From Protula sp. h YS-2021 (taxonomy: Eukaryota > Annelida > Polychaeta > Sabellida > Serpulidae): 64,000 nt of DNA. The stretch is from assembly GCA_949752745.1 (NCBI GenBank), contig OX457025.1:99683587-99747586 (forward strand). The letters run 5' to 3'. The notes under the pieces are model-generated. The model was given only the letters and a program-made list of their open reading frames with translations, searched no databases and was not told where the DNA came from. The translations under genes and the position numbers were made by a program. This document shows positions 1 to 10,631 of this stretch, in pieces; within the stretch, counting starts at the first letter, position 1; every line of letters begins with the position of its first letter.

Positions 1-333
1 AGAACATCTGTTTAAACACTCGCGTTTTCCGAAGCAAACAAAACTACACATTCTGGGTGCGTATACAAGTACCTCGTGATAACCCTTTTACGATTTGGGT
101 CTATCCACAAAGTATGTCCAAATCATTTTGGTACATTCTGACTACCCTTGCACGCTTAATACGAGAAGCTGTCTTTTTCTTAACATAAGCGCAGACCAAA
201 GCTTCTGAATCCCGCGGGGCGTGCTGGGGGGGGGGGGGGGGGGGTGGGGGAGGTGTCGGCTCCCAAATCTAACGCCAAGCAGCATCTTAACAGCTCTAAT
301 GGTTACTGACGGACTTGTTACAATTTAAAAAAT
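1..333. other. No gene recognised; poly-G tract
   Basis: I see no coding exon here on either strand. The missing last exon of the uL13 gene, which would continue to the left, is not recognisable in this stretch. A long G homopolymer lies at about 226-245, and its length may be unreliable in the assembly. Confidence 0.5.
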
Positions 334-1480
334 AACAAGTGGGTCAGTGAAACTGACTACGTCCCCCGCCCGCGTACAATCCCAGTATTTGATTTTGTTA
401 GGATGGACAACAACCCCTCGTATCATATTCGTATTAAAATTCCAGCTGGGCCAATGTCCTCGGGCCAACATGGCTCATTTACAATACCAATTCTTGTTAC
501 CACCCATACTACCTATGTGTATAACATTTTGCCAGTTGTTTCAAAAAATGTAGGCTTGAGTGTGTTAACAAGCTCATTCCAGTATGTAAGGGTTGTGAAA
601 ATTTCTGAAGTTCAGCTGGGCCTATGTCCTTGGGCCGACAGATCTCATTTACAATACCAAACCTTATTGGTTTCAATACTACTCATAGTTAAGATATCTT
701 ATCAATCGATGCAGAAATGTAGGCTTGAGTGTGTTAAACTCATTCCAGTACGTAAGGGTTGTGAAAATTTGTGAAGTTCAGCTGGGCCAATGTCCTTGGG
801 CCGACAGAGCTCATTTACAATACCGACCTTTTTTGGTTCCAATACTTCCTATATCTAAAAGATTTGAACAATCGATCCAGAATTGTAGGCTTGAGTGTGT
901 TAACAAACTCATTCAACTGAGTACAGATTAGGAAAATTCGTGAAGTTCAGCTGGGCCAATGTCCTTGGGCCGACATGGCTCAGTTACAATACCGATCCTT
1001 GTTCGTTCCAGTACTACCCATATGTACAATATCTTAACAATCGGTCGAAAAATGTAGGCTTGAGTGTGTTAACAAACTCATTCGACTGAGTAAGGATTGG
1101 GAAAATTTGCAAAGTTCAGCTGGGCCAATGTCCTTGAGCCGACACGGCTCAGTTACAATACCGATCCTTGTTCGTTCCAGTACTACCCATATGTACAATA
1201 TCTTAACAATCGGTCGAAAAATGTAGGCTTGAGTGTGTTAACAAACCCATTCGACTGAGTAAGGATTGGGAAAATTTGCAAAGTTCAGCTGGGCCAATGT
1301 CCTTGGGCCGACATGGCTCATTTACAATAACGATCCTTGTTCGTTCCAGTACTACCCATATATGCAATATCTTAACAATCGGTGGAAAAATGTAGGCTTG
1401 AGTGCGTTAACAAAAAAGTGTCGACAGACGGACGGACGGACAAACCCGAAAACTATAGTCCCCCGGCGGGGGACTAAAAA
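334..1480 (+). repeat. Pearl-like tandem-core dispersed element, copy 1 (six core units)
   Basis: The head reads AACAAGTGGGTCAGTGAAAC and contains the inverted repeat GTCAGT-GAA-ACTGAC. Six core units of about 168-170 bp follow, each with a block like GCTGGGCCAATGTCCTTGGG (near 446, 615, 779, 950, 1118 and 1288) and a block like AATGTAGGCTTGAGTGTGTT. The tail is a GACGGACG microsatellite, then the hairpin AGTCCCCCG/CGGGGGACT and AAAAA. Head, core, tetranucleotide and 3' hairpin match the layout of bivalve pearl elements and Helentron-associated non-autonomous elements; this assignment is inference from layout. Related copies lie at 2955-3611 and 53193-53850. Open frames inside it are not genes. 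Confidence 0.8.
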
Positions 1481-1529
1481 TATATGAAAAATAAATAAAA
1501 ATAAAAAAAAAAAACAAAGGAAGACTCAC

Positions 1530-4500
1530 TTCCTCCTGCCGCTTCTTGTCGTAGAAGCGCTTCGATTTCACCTTCCTCTTTGCCTCCAACGTTTGAATGA
1601 CGCCCTGGTATTTCCAGCCGACTTCGTGAGATAATCTCGACACAACAGCAAACTGAAAAAATGTATATATGTATGTATTCAAGCCCGACCTCCGTAGTTC
1701 CTTTGTAAGCAGTTCGCGGTATACTCGCACTTCTTTTCTCTCAAGGCCTCTTAAAAGCTGTTTACTTTTGAAACAATATTATTTTGAGTGAGCGATTTCC
1801 GATTAACCACCGAAAACTCGACCGAAAATAAAATCGGCCCCGTTGTCACAAGACGGCACGGTTTTGAGAGTCACAGGGGAGGGGCGGGGGGAGACAAACC
1901 TTCCTTCTGGATTTTAGCCTGAGCACTTTGAGGGCTGACGGCACAACCATTCTCTTCATCTTGTCGTAGGGTGCGGGAATGCCTTCAAACGTCTTCAGTC
2001 TGTCCATTGCCTCTTTGCCACGGTGCAACTTGTGTGGCAGCATGCCTAGTGTGACATCACAATAGGTCATAGTTTCCACTTACTGCTAACCGCTTCAAAC
2101 AGTGGACACGGCAAGCAGCTTTTTTTTTTTTTTTTTTTTTTTTTGCCTAATTTTTTTTTTACTCCGTCATTACTTACGGGTTAATGACGTATTTTAACTT
2201 GTTAAAGTTACAAAAACGCATTTTCGAAAGAAGCAACAGTGAAAGCAATAACACAAGTTCTCTTCAGGGGCAACCAGGCATTTTGCTTCGGTGATTCCCT
2301 GCAGATGCCGAGTGCACTTACCTCGGACAGCCTTCCAAAAGATTTTACTGGGTGCCCTAAAGTGATAAGGGCCTTTGGAAGGGTTTGTGTTCATCCTCTT
2401 ACGAAGGTACTCCAAGTACTTCACTGGAACAATCAACAAAATGCAGTGCAACCATCAAATTCTAAGTTATTGTAATAACATACCATTCTGATTAGTGATC
2501 TATTTTAAGTGCTCTTTTACATCAAGAAAAAATTTCAATTCAAACTTGTCTTTTTTTTTCTCTCCAAATTTTTATCAACAGACATAAAGCAGCGCTAAAG
2601 TTGCGTTCGAATTCTAACGTTACAGATGAATACACTCGAGTAGATTTAAGTTATAACACACTAAAACAACGCTTTTTACAATCACATCCCTTTATACTCA
2701 CATTTGTTTCTGTAGAAGTTTCCAGAGATGATCAGGCCCTCACATCTTACCACTACAATTCTCTGACCTGCAACATATAAATATTAAATTCTGACCCAAT
2801 AACACCGCAACCGAAACAGAAGGCACACTGATAAGCACAAGTCGACTGGCTTCAGCATGTTTTTTTCTAGTCACGTACTGTCATACAATGTAGGTAATAG
2901 AATCGTCATCATGTGCCAGTCATCTTCAAAGCTTCTATTTCTGTTTGAAGAAAGAACAAGTGGATCAGTGAAACTGAGCACCCCCCCCCCCCCCGCACAA
3001 TCCCAGAATTTGATTTTTTTAAGGTTTAACTACATCCCTTAAGCAATTCGTATCATAATCATATTTTTTTAAGGTAGCTCGGCCAATGGTCTCGGACCGA
3101 CGTGGCTCATTTACAATACCAACTCTTGTTAGGACCCACACTACCTATATGTAAAATATTTCGCCAATCGATCAAAAAAATGTAGATTTGAGTGTGTTAC
3201 CAAACTCACTCAAATGCTCAAGGACTATACAAATTTTTGAAGTCCCGCTGGGTCAATGTCCTTGGGCCGACCTAGCTCATTTACAATACTAAACCTTGTA
3301 AACACCCACACTACCTAATACCTATATGGAAAATATTTTGGCAATTGATTTAAGAAATGTTAGCTTGAGGGTGTTAACAAACTCACTCAAGTGCTCAGAC
3401 CATGTGAATTTTAAATTCCAGCTGGGCCAATGACCTCGGACCCACGTGGCTCCTTTACAATACCAACTCTTGTTGGGACCCATACTACCTATACGTAAAA
3501 AATATTTCGTCCATCGATCACGAAATATAGGCTTGAGTGTGTTAACAAAAGTGTCGACAGACAGACAGACCAAAAACTCTATTCCCCGAGCAGCGCGACG
3601 CGGGACAAAAAGACGGAAAACAACTAGAACAGAAACATGTAAGTGGAGAGGATGAATTTAATCACTTGAAGCTAATGGTAGCGATAGAAACCAAAACTGC
3701 AAATAACTTTAGGAACTCCGCATAGGGAGTTGAACTGGAAAAATAATATCAAGTGTGATCGTAGGTCAGTTAACCACGAGGTTATGGGAATTCCCTTGGT
3801 ATTATGACTGGACCGGGTTCAAAAAATGAAGTTGCATTAATCCGCCTCTAGAATTCCGACAAATATTTTGTTAAACCTTGCCATTGCTCTCTTCGATCCT
3901 TTTTCAATATTTCATGGCTGTAAAGAGGCACCAGGAGGCGACTACACAACCCAGATTACTCGCATTATCGTGGCCAAAAGATACTTGCACTACTTTCATT
4001 GCGGCGCGGATGTCTACAAATATTTACAAATATTTTTTTTTTCAAATCTTATCCCCTGTTTCAACGACATTTTTCCAGCATTTTAAGGTTCTGTAAAGAG
4101 GAACCGTTCACGTTCTCACAGTAGTTGCAAAGCGATGATGATTTATCCTCGTTATACTGGTAAAAAATTGTCATGCCAAAGGATTGTAATTTAACGCGCC
4201 GACACTAAAATCGCTTCCTTAAAATATAAACATTTCTCTTAGGTCATTCTAACACAAAAGTGCCTCGTGTTTAGGTATAAACCAAGACATTATACTGCGA
4301 GAAGTGTCTCGCCTTAAGAAGCTGTATGGATTTTATGTTACGTGCAAATAAGCAAAGTATACCCTCAGCCCCTTACACAACGAAAAATTAGTGGATGCGG
4401 CTTTTCACAAAGCCCCACCGCACTACTCATCTACAAGCTCAATATTATCTGAACCATACAAGCGTTCATCAGAGAATTTTGGTACATTATTAGGAACACA

Positions 4501-4885
4501 TTTGCCAGACAATTCACACAACTCAGAATTGAGAACTCAGCCGACATCAGTTAGATTATTGTAGTCACGAATGATCATACAATGTAGGTAAAACAAGCAT
4601 CATTTGTCGGTCTTTTTCATCTAAAAATTTTGAATCACCAAGGAAGCATTTACGTATATCCCTACTACAAATCGCCTTGTCCTCACTCCGTTATTCTTTG
4701 CTTCTGCACATCAGAATTTTTCGGGGTTTGAAATGCATCGGTAGAGGAACAGCTATGCCTTAACTTAAGTCAAAGTGGGCACGAAATCACATTATGTTTA
4801 TTTTTTTCTTACCTTGCAATGTGGTTTTGGCAACAATTGCAGCCAATCTTCCCAGGAGGTGCCCCCTGGCATCGATAATAATAGG
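1530..4885 (-). CDS. RPL13A: 60S ribosomal protein uL13 (RPL13A), partial, five exons
   Basis: This is a structural protein of the large ribosomal subunit. Exons on the minus strand, in order of translation, are 4813-4885, 2702-2767, 2322-2423, 1900-2045 and 1530-1652. All have AG acceptors and GT donors, and the phases join without a break (0/1, 1/1, 1/1, 1/0, 0/0). The joined product is about 170 residues and follows the family from the N-terminal [16 protein letters not shown] block, through [57 protein letters not shown] and SHEVGWKYQ, to the basic [17 protein letters not shown]. The animal protein is about 200 residues. The first exon, holding only the start and a few residues, and the last exon are missing; the last must lie left of the window or is unrecognised. 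Ubiquitously expressed family. Introns here hold a pearl-like element (2955-3611) and a T homopolymer. In vertebrates this gene hosts box C/D snoRNAs, but I could not support one here. Confidence 0.93.
2955..3611 (+). repeat. Pearl-like tandem-core element, copy 2 (three units), in a uL13 intron
   Basis: The head is AACAAGTGGATCAGTGAAAC. Three diverged core units follow, with GGCCAATG-type blocks near 3072, 3250 and 3420. The tail is GTGTCGACAGACAGACAGAC followed by CCCCGAGCAGCGCGACGCGGG and AAAAA. The terminal hairpin is more decayed than in the copies at 334 and 53193. It lies inside the intron between the uL13 exons at 4813-4885 and 2702-2767, in antisense orientation to the gene. Confidence 0.75.
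3612..4812. other. Intronic, no feature recognised
   Basis: This is the remainder of the uL13 intron upstream (on the minus strand) of the exon at 2702-2767. I see only AT-rich unique-looking sequence with a short T run near 4027-4038. No exon, RNA gene or repeat could be supported. Confidence 0.5.
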
Positions 4886-5166
4886 CTAAAAAAAAAAAAA
4901 CAACAAAAAAACATTGCTTCACTTTAAATTAAAATCATACTACCTTACTACCAAACATTGTAAAATTTTATCTCCAGTAAAACAGTGACTGGTTATGTTG
5001 AAACGAATCTGGACACTGCTATCCCCGTTCACAGATCATGCAAAACGTGTCATCACACGTTACTTTGATTTCAAAACAGAAAGGGAACACACCGATTCAA
5101 TGTGCGTTAATCACACAATCTGATTAAACTTCTAAAGAAAGGTTAACAAAAAATAAACTTGACTTC

Positions 5167-5721
5167 GTCTCGAGGAGTACGTCTATTCCCCGTGGGGGAT
5201 ATGGTGTGTGTAAGGCTGTTGCGTGTTGACAACGCAAAATCTAAAAGTGGAAGGATAGGTAGACGTAGTGTCTAACATTTAAACGAATCAATCCATTAAC
5301 CAGTAGACGCGTGAGACTGTCGTAGGTACGCTAAGCACAGCACCAATTTTCAAAAGTCGGCCATTTTGTCAATTTTTGCCTAATCCGGAAAATTCTTGGT
5401 CACTGCACTGCGGAAGGGTCCAGAGAAGCCGTGTACAAAATATGAAACGAATTCATCGATTAATGTGGCCTGTAGGCGGGTGAGACTGCCGTATATACGC
5501 TATGTCCAGTGCCGATTTTCAAAAGTCCGCCATTTTGTCAATTTTTTACGATCCCGAAAATTCTTGGTCACTGCACTGCGGAAGGGTCCAGAGAAGCCGT
5601 GTACAAAATTTGAAACAAATCTATATATTAATGTGGCCTGTAGGCGCGTGAGACTGAAGCGTGACAGACGGACAGACCGAAAAGTTCAAAACTATATCCC
5701 TCCGTTTCACGCGGGATAATA
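5167..5721 (+). repeat. Pearl-like tandem-core element, second subfamily (two units)
   Basis: The head contains the inverted repeat ATTCCCC-GT-GGGGGAT. Two core units of about 172 bp begin near 5308 and 5480; they share blocks such as GGCCATTTTGTCAATTTT, TTCTTGGTCACTGCACTGCG and GGGTCCAGAGAAGCCGTGTA. The tail is GACAGACGGACAGACC, then ACTATATCCCTCCGTTTCAC, GCGGGATAATA. It has the same architecture as the element at 334-1480 but an unrelated core, so it is a separate subfamily or a core exchange on a shared tail. Confidence 0.7.
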
Positions 5722-6117
5722 ATGGCTATATTTGCTTTGCTATGCCCCATAAAACCAGATTCAGTATGATGGGGATACACGAAGGAAAGGAGATAGAATT
5801 GGTTACAGTAGATCATAACCGGTGACAAAATTTGACATTCTGACTCTACATGTCAGGCAGGATACAAATTCGACAACCCTTATGATTCACATTGTTCCTT
5901 ATCCTGTAATACTTGATCAATGAAGTGCTTTCAGATACGCAAGATGTTTCACCAATTTCGATCTGCTGTAACCACTCGTTCATCTCTCTTCGTATGCCTG
6001 TTTTTTTTTTGTTTTGTTTTTTTTTGTTGCTGTTTTTTTTTTTTTTGTTGATAGGTTTACATCAGGCTTTGCAAAAAAAAAATAAAATTAAATAAATTAG
6101 AAATAACAAATTATAAA

Positions 6118-6642
6118 ACTAGAGGTGTGTCCGATCGGAGCACGAATGCCCCGTCTGGCGGATAGTCATTGACATAATTTTAGTTTGAGGGATGCGATTT
6201 TTCTTAAACAAAGAATGACTAAGCACGGACTTAGTAACGAGCACCTAACTGCAGCAAAAATTGCCCAAGTTCAAAGGCCAATTTCGACTGAATAAACGCC
6301 TCGACAAACGGACGACGTCCTGCACAACTTCAATATATCAGAAACAATAATCTATAAACAAATACATTACCAAACAAATATGTAGAGTGAGGTGCGATCC
6401 ACAAAACTTAGTACATAAAAAATCTAATTACAGTAAAATTGTCTAAGTTTAAACCCCAATAAACGCCTCGTCGGACAAAAGGACGACGTCCCGCACTTCA
6501 ATATATTAGGAACAATATCCCAAAACAAAAAAGTTGCCGGCCAAATAGCTATACTACAGTGCGATCCACAAAACTTGGTGCGTAAAGCGTAACGTACACA
6601 CAGACAGACATTTGTCAGGCGGGGCACAAAAATGGGTGGACT
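6118..6642 (+). repeat. Tandem-core element, third subfamily (two units)
   Basis: The boundary sequences include ATGCCCCGTCTGGCGG near 6146 and a tail CAGACAGACATTTGTCAGGC followed by GGGGCACAAAAA near 6600-6630. Between them lie two units of roughly 170-190 bp sharing CGCCTCG...GGACGACGTCC, CTTCAATATAT and GTGCGATCCACAAAACTT. The element ends are less certain than for the other subfamilies. Confidence 0.55.
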
Positions 6643-6738
6643 ACTTGTGGCATCATAGCTACAAGAAGCGGCTAGCTACTGGGGTTCAGTGTACCGCTTC
6701 AATTCCTCACTATATCACGGTATGCAAGTCAACTGCGC

Positions 6739-7138
6739 AGACCCCAACCGGACACAAGAAGTCGCCATTTTGCAATTTTTTAACGATTTGAAAAATAACA
6801 CGACCTTGCACTACTCCAATATATATATTCACTGTGCAAGGTAGCATATGCCTAGGATAAATTGTTTCGGAGAACTGGCGTGGAAAGCACCCAAGTCTTA
6901 CATTGCAGTTATCACAAAAAATCACATTTTTTGACAAGTAGCCATTTTGACAATTTTTCACCGATTTGAAAAATAAAACAACGTTGCAAAACTTCCAATA
7001 TATATATATATTCACTGTGCAAGGTAGCATATGCCTAGCATAAATAGCTTCGGAGAACTCGCGTGGAAACCACCCAAGTCATACATTCGAGTTATGTAAT
7101 AAATTGGCATGTTTTGACAAATCGCCCGGTTGGGGTCT
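6739..7138 (+). repeat. Tandem-core element, fourth subfamily, with 13-bp inverted ends
   Basis: The element is bounded by AGACCCCAACCGG at 6739-6751 and its exact reverse complement CCGGTTGGGGTCT at 7126-7138, followed by AAAA. Inside are two units of about 190 bp sharing CGATTTGAAAAATAA, a short TA run, TTCACTGTGCAAGGTAGCAT, ATGCCTAG and GGAGAACT. This copy lacks the GACG microsatellite of the other subfamilies. Confidence 0.65.
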
Positions 7139-7350
7139 AAAATTGAGACTTGCAGTCCATTAAAAATTGTGCCTGTTATGCAAAAAGGGTATACTGTGCA
7201 TGAACTTTCGGCAAATATTTGAATAACAAGGACTGATATGCATTATTCGTCACTCTGAACGCATGAAGTTGACAATATTAGCGGAACAATGGATGGCTTC
7301 ATAGTTCTGACAGCAATACAATATGTTAGGAAGAGCGGACTCGGAGCGGA
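7139..7350 (+). repeat. Dispersed repeat shared with 35390-36150
   Basis: The sequence from TTAAAAATTGTGCCTGTTAT through GTATACTGTGCATGAACTTT recurs at 35397-35460. The block GGAACAATGGATGGCTTCAT, with AGTTCTGACAG and GACTCGGAGC, recurs near 36078-36150. In the second place the two blocks are about 500 bp farther apart, so one copy has an insertion or the other a deletion. No coding capacity is seen. Confidence 0.6.
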
Positions 7351-10300
7351 AGAGTTAGATTCCGAATCAGAATATCTGATTTCTATTTGATGCAATATAC
7401 TTTCAGAAAGAGCCACTTGCTGTGTCTAGCAAGAAAAAGAGACAACGGTGCATAACTGAGGTATCCCGACGTAATGCCCTACGACATATCGTCCGAAACA
7501 AGTAAGTATTTGTGAAACACAAGCAGGCCCCAACCGCCCCCAAATTCATAGGGTATAAAGCGATGACGGACACCCCAAACCTATAGGCCCCAATCCGAAG
7601 GGTTAGGGCCTAAAAAGTGCAGGGTGAGACATTTGGACCGATTTTTTGCCCCCCCCCCCCCCCACCTAAAAGCCTATCGTTTTAATGCCAGCTCCGGTGT
7701 TCCATCACGCTGACTCAGATCAAAAAGTTATCCGTTGCACGTCAGCTAGTATCTAATCTACCGAGTCATATTGCCCACCACGCGACTGCAGTTACGAGAG
7801 TCGCTAATAAATAATCTCCTACTTAATCCCTTGATGCTTCGACGTCAAAACTTTCGTATATAATGGGAGCTGTGTTTGTCAAAACCTCACACTTAACTAC
7901 AAGATGGATATAAGATAAGATAAGGTTTATTCTAATTTCAAACAGGATACACGCGATTAGCTTTTTCGCAAGGGGTACCACAAGACCTTGTAATATCGCC
8001 CACTTCATGCTTTCAATGTTAACTCGCCAAATTGTTACATCGCAAGGGGAACAAATAATGTAACCCCTTTGCATACAACAGATCAGTGTGACTTCTTGTG
8101 TCTTGTAATGAATATAGCCTGTTCATACATACTTACTTGAAAAAAGTCTTTTCATCACTACCACAAGGAAAGCAAGACGGACATTCAGAAACTATAAAAT
8201 TAAACCTAAATTCAGGTAAAGTATTTCATGTGGACTAAATTTGGAAAGGTGAAAGAATAAACTAATCTTCTGGCAACTGTCTGTTCAGTTATAGTTATCT
8301 GAATCAAATGATGTTATTAATTATGTTCATTTTCTTCGCAACACTTACAAACCTTAGATTGGAAACCCATGTTTCCGGAAAAAGGAAGTTGTATGGTTGA
8401 AAATTGTGTACTTCAAAACGGTCGATCGCAAAGTTGATGTATCTCGCGTCTTAAACAACGAATTTCTTTCATTTTTTTGAAGAGATAATTTAATGAAATG
8501 TATAATTGATTCAAAATAATAACGTTCCTTGCACTATTCTGAACAGATCATTCAAATGCTAACGCAGACACATGTCAACACAATAAGTCAATATTTTTCA
8601 AACATTTTTGGATTTCCGTACTTAATAGTCCTTAAAGATAGCTTGATCTGTTCAGAAGTAGTTGGAGCGGTTCTCAAAAAAGAATTTGGTATTCGCAATA
8701 TGCCTAATTTGTAAGCCGCTTTTAAGTAAACAATGGCAAGGGGTGTGGTGTGTCCCTTAAAGACATTTCTCTCTCGATATCGAAAAAGTAGGCAATAGCA
8801 ACTGAAAACTGGACATTAATTCTAGGATTTCATTGGTGGGATATTCCTTAAATTGATTTTTATTTTTGGCAAGGACTTCTTCTGAGTAAGATTAATTAGG
8901 AATATCACCCTAGATTGCAAAGAACTTCTTATTTGAAGTCTCAAAAGTAAGATAACCCTTAAGAAATGACAAGTAAACGTCAGGTTAGGAAGCACCAAAG
9001 GCAGATCAAGGATAAGTATATTTTAGTTTCCTGCGTGAGGAAACTGTTTAGGCATTGTTCTTACAAGGAATGTCCTTGCAAGTAAGATTAATTGAATACA
9101 CCACCCATGCCGTATTTTAAAAGCCAATTGTCCTATAGTTCTTACATTTCATTCGGCATGAATCTATGTATCACAAGTGTGCAACGTTGTTTTCCTTAAA
9201 TTGGCCACAAATTGTCGCAGTGACACCTGGTCAAAATTTTCTAACAATATAAACATTTAGTATTGAGACTTAAGACTAGGTCCATGTATATTCTCTCAGA
9301 GTGTAAGGCCAAGCCTTCTGAAGCTTATAGTTTAAATGTGTATTAGGTCTCTTTAGGAATTCGATTTTGAACCGATATCTTCCTGTAAATTAAATAAATA
9401 TTAACTGAAAACATGTTTTTAATAATAAGAAAACTTTAAAACTGTGATATATATGGAATGAGTCACGAGTGTTGTTTACAATGAAATCACCAGGCGCAAC
9501 TGGATGCTTTACTATAAAAAATACTGCGAATGAGTCCTGCATATCTCACGAGTACTGAGTGTTTATTTTATCCCACAAAAAAATCCTTAAAATTCTTATT
9601 TTGCAAAGTTGCTACTCAGCCAACAGGACATTGTGTGTCATGTTGCTAGAAAGTTGTATGTCAAAACCATCGCAAATAATGACATTCTGAAATTTTAAAA
9701 TGAAATTGTTTCTTAAATTCTACAACAGAGTAGCGTTTTATGAATTAGCTAAATTGCCCCTGTGAAAGAAGAGTTTACAGGTTCTTCTGAAAGTGAGTGT
9801 CGAATTTGGGTGGTAAACTGAAAGGTTGTGATATGTTTATGTTGTTACGCATTGGTGCTCCGTATACTTACTGTTACCTTGTTGGTTAAACCTGCATGAA
9901 TTTTAAAATTGTTCCACGTTTTATGACATGATCATGTTGGAACGCTACTATACATCAATGACATCCATTCATAGGCCAGGAAGAGAAATAATCTGTTTCT
10001 GACCCTTTCTAGCACATCCGACTTTCGTCGGTGGGATATTCCCATCACTTATAGGAGTCTTTTAACCGTTATATGTGTATTTAAACAGTTTTTCAAAATG
10101 CTATTCTTCCCACATTTCTGGTTGGATTCCTTTGAAATTTCGCAATTATGTTCCCTAGGTAGACCTCCACACAGCTTGTTTTTGTTAAACGATTTAACTT
10201 TAATTGAGCCAAAATATTGGCCAAAATCTATTCAGTTTTACACGACACAAAATGTTACTCTTACTACAGTCTCGTCTGATTGCGTTGAAACTTTACAGGA

Positions 10301-10495
10301 ATGTTCCTTTGAAGTTCCCAAAGTGCATAGGATTAAAATTTGTTTCTCAATCTTGTTTGGTGACATATTGGCCAGAAACACCCAAATGGCATGAAAATCA
10401 CAAAAAGCTCCTACCTAACGCTTCCAAACCAATCGCATGTTGTAGAGACCTGTTTACGCTAGCTGTTAACGTTGTAGCTTGCGAAGCTTGAGACT
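7351..10495. other. Intergenic or upstream region, nothing recognised
   Basis: No coding exon, RNA gene or structured repeat could be supported. There is a C homopolymer near 7648. Short open frames occur but none has recognisable motifs, flanking splice sites or biased composition. Confidence 0.5.
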
Positions 10496-10595
10496 GTGAG
10501 TATCATTTCATCACCTATTCCTTGGACACTACTATTAACTTTGTACAAAATGTAACGGGACTGCCAATTATTATTTTATTTTGTTTAAATTCCAG
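10496..10595 (+). other. Candidate 5' UTR intron of the isochorismatase-family gene
   Basis: The sequence GACT|GTGAGT at 10495/10496 and TTTAAATTCCAG|ATATT ending at 10595 bound a possible 100-bp GT-AG intron just upstream of the start codon at 10632. It is compatible with a short untranslated first exon ending at 10495. This rests only on splice-site consensus. Confidence 0.4.
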
Positions 10596-10631
10596 ATATT
10601 TCACACATATAGGACCTCGCTATCCGCTGAC

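Noticed and set aside
403..931. Open frames within 334-1480 and 53425-53938
   Set aside because: The same translations recur in every core unit of a non-coding dispersed repeat and have no domain.
2194..2321. Possible box C/D snoRNA in uL13 introns
   Set aside because: Vertebrate orthologues host snoRNAs, but I found no paired C (RTGATGA) and D (CTGA) boxes with a terminal stem on the minus strand.
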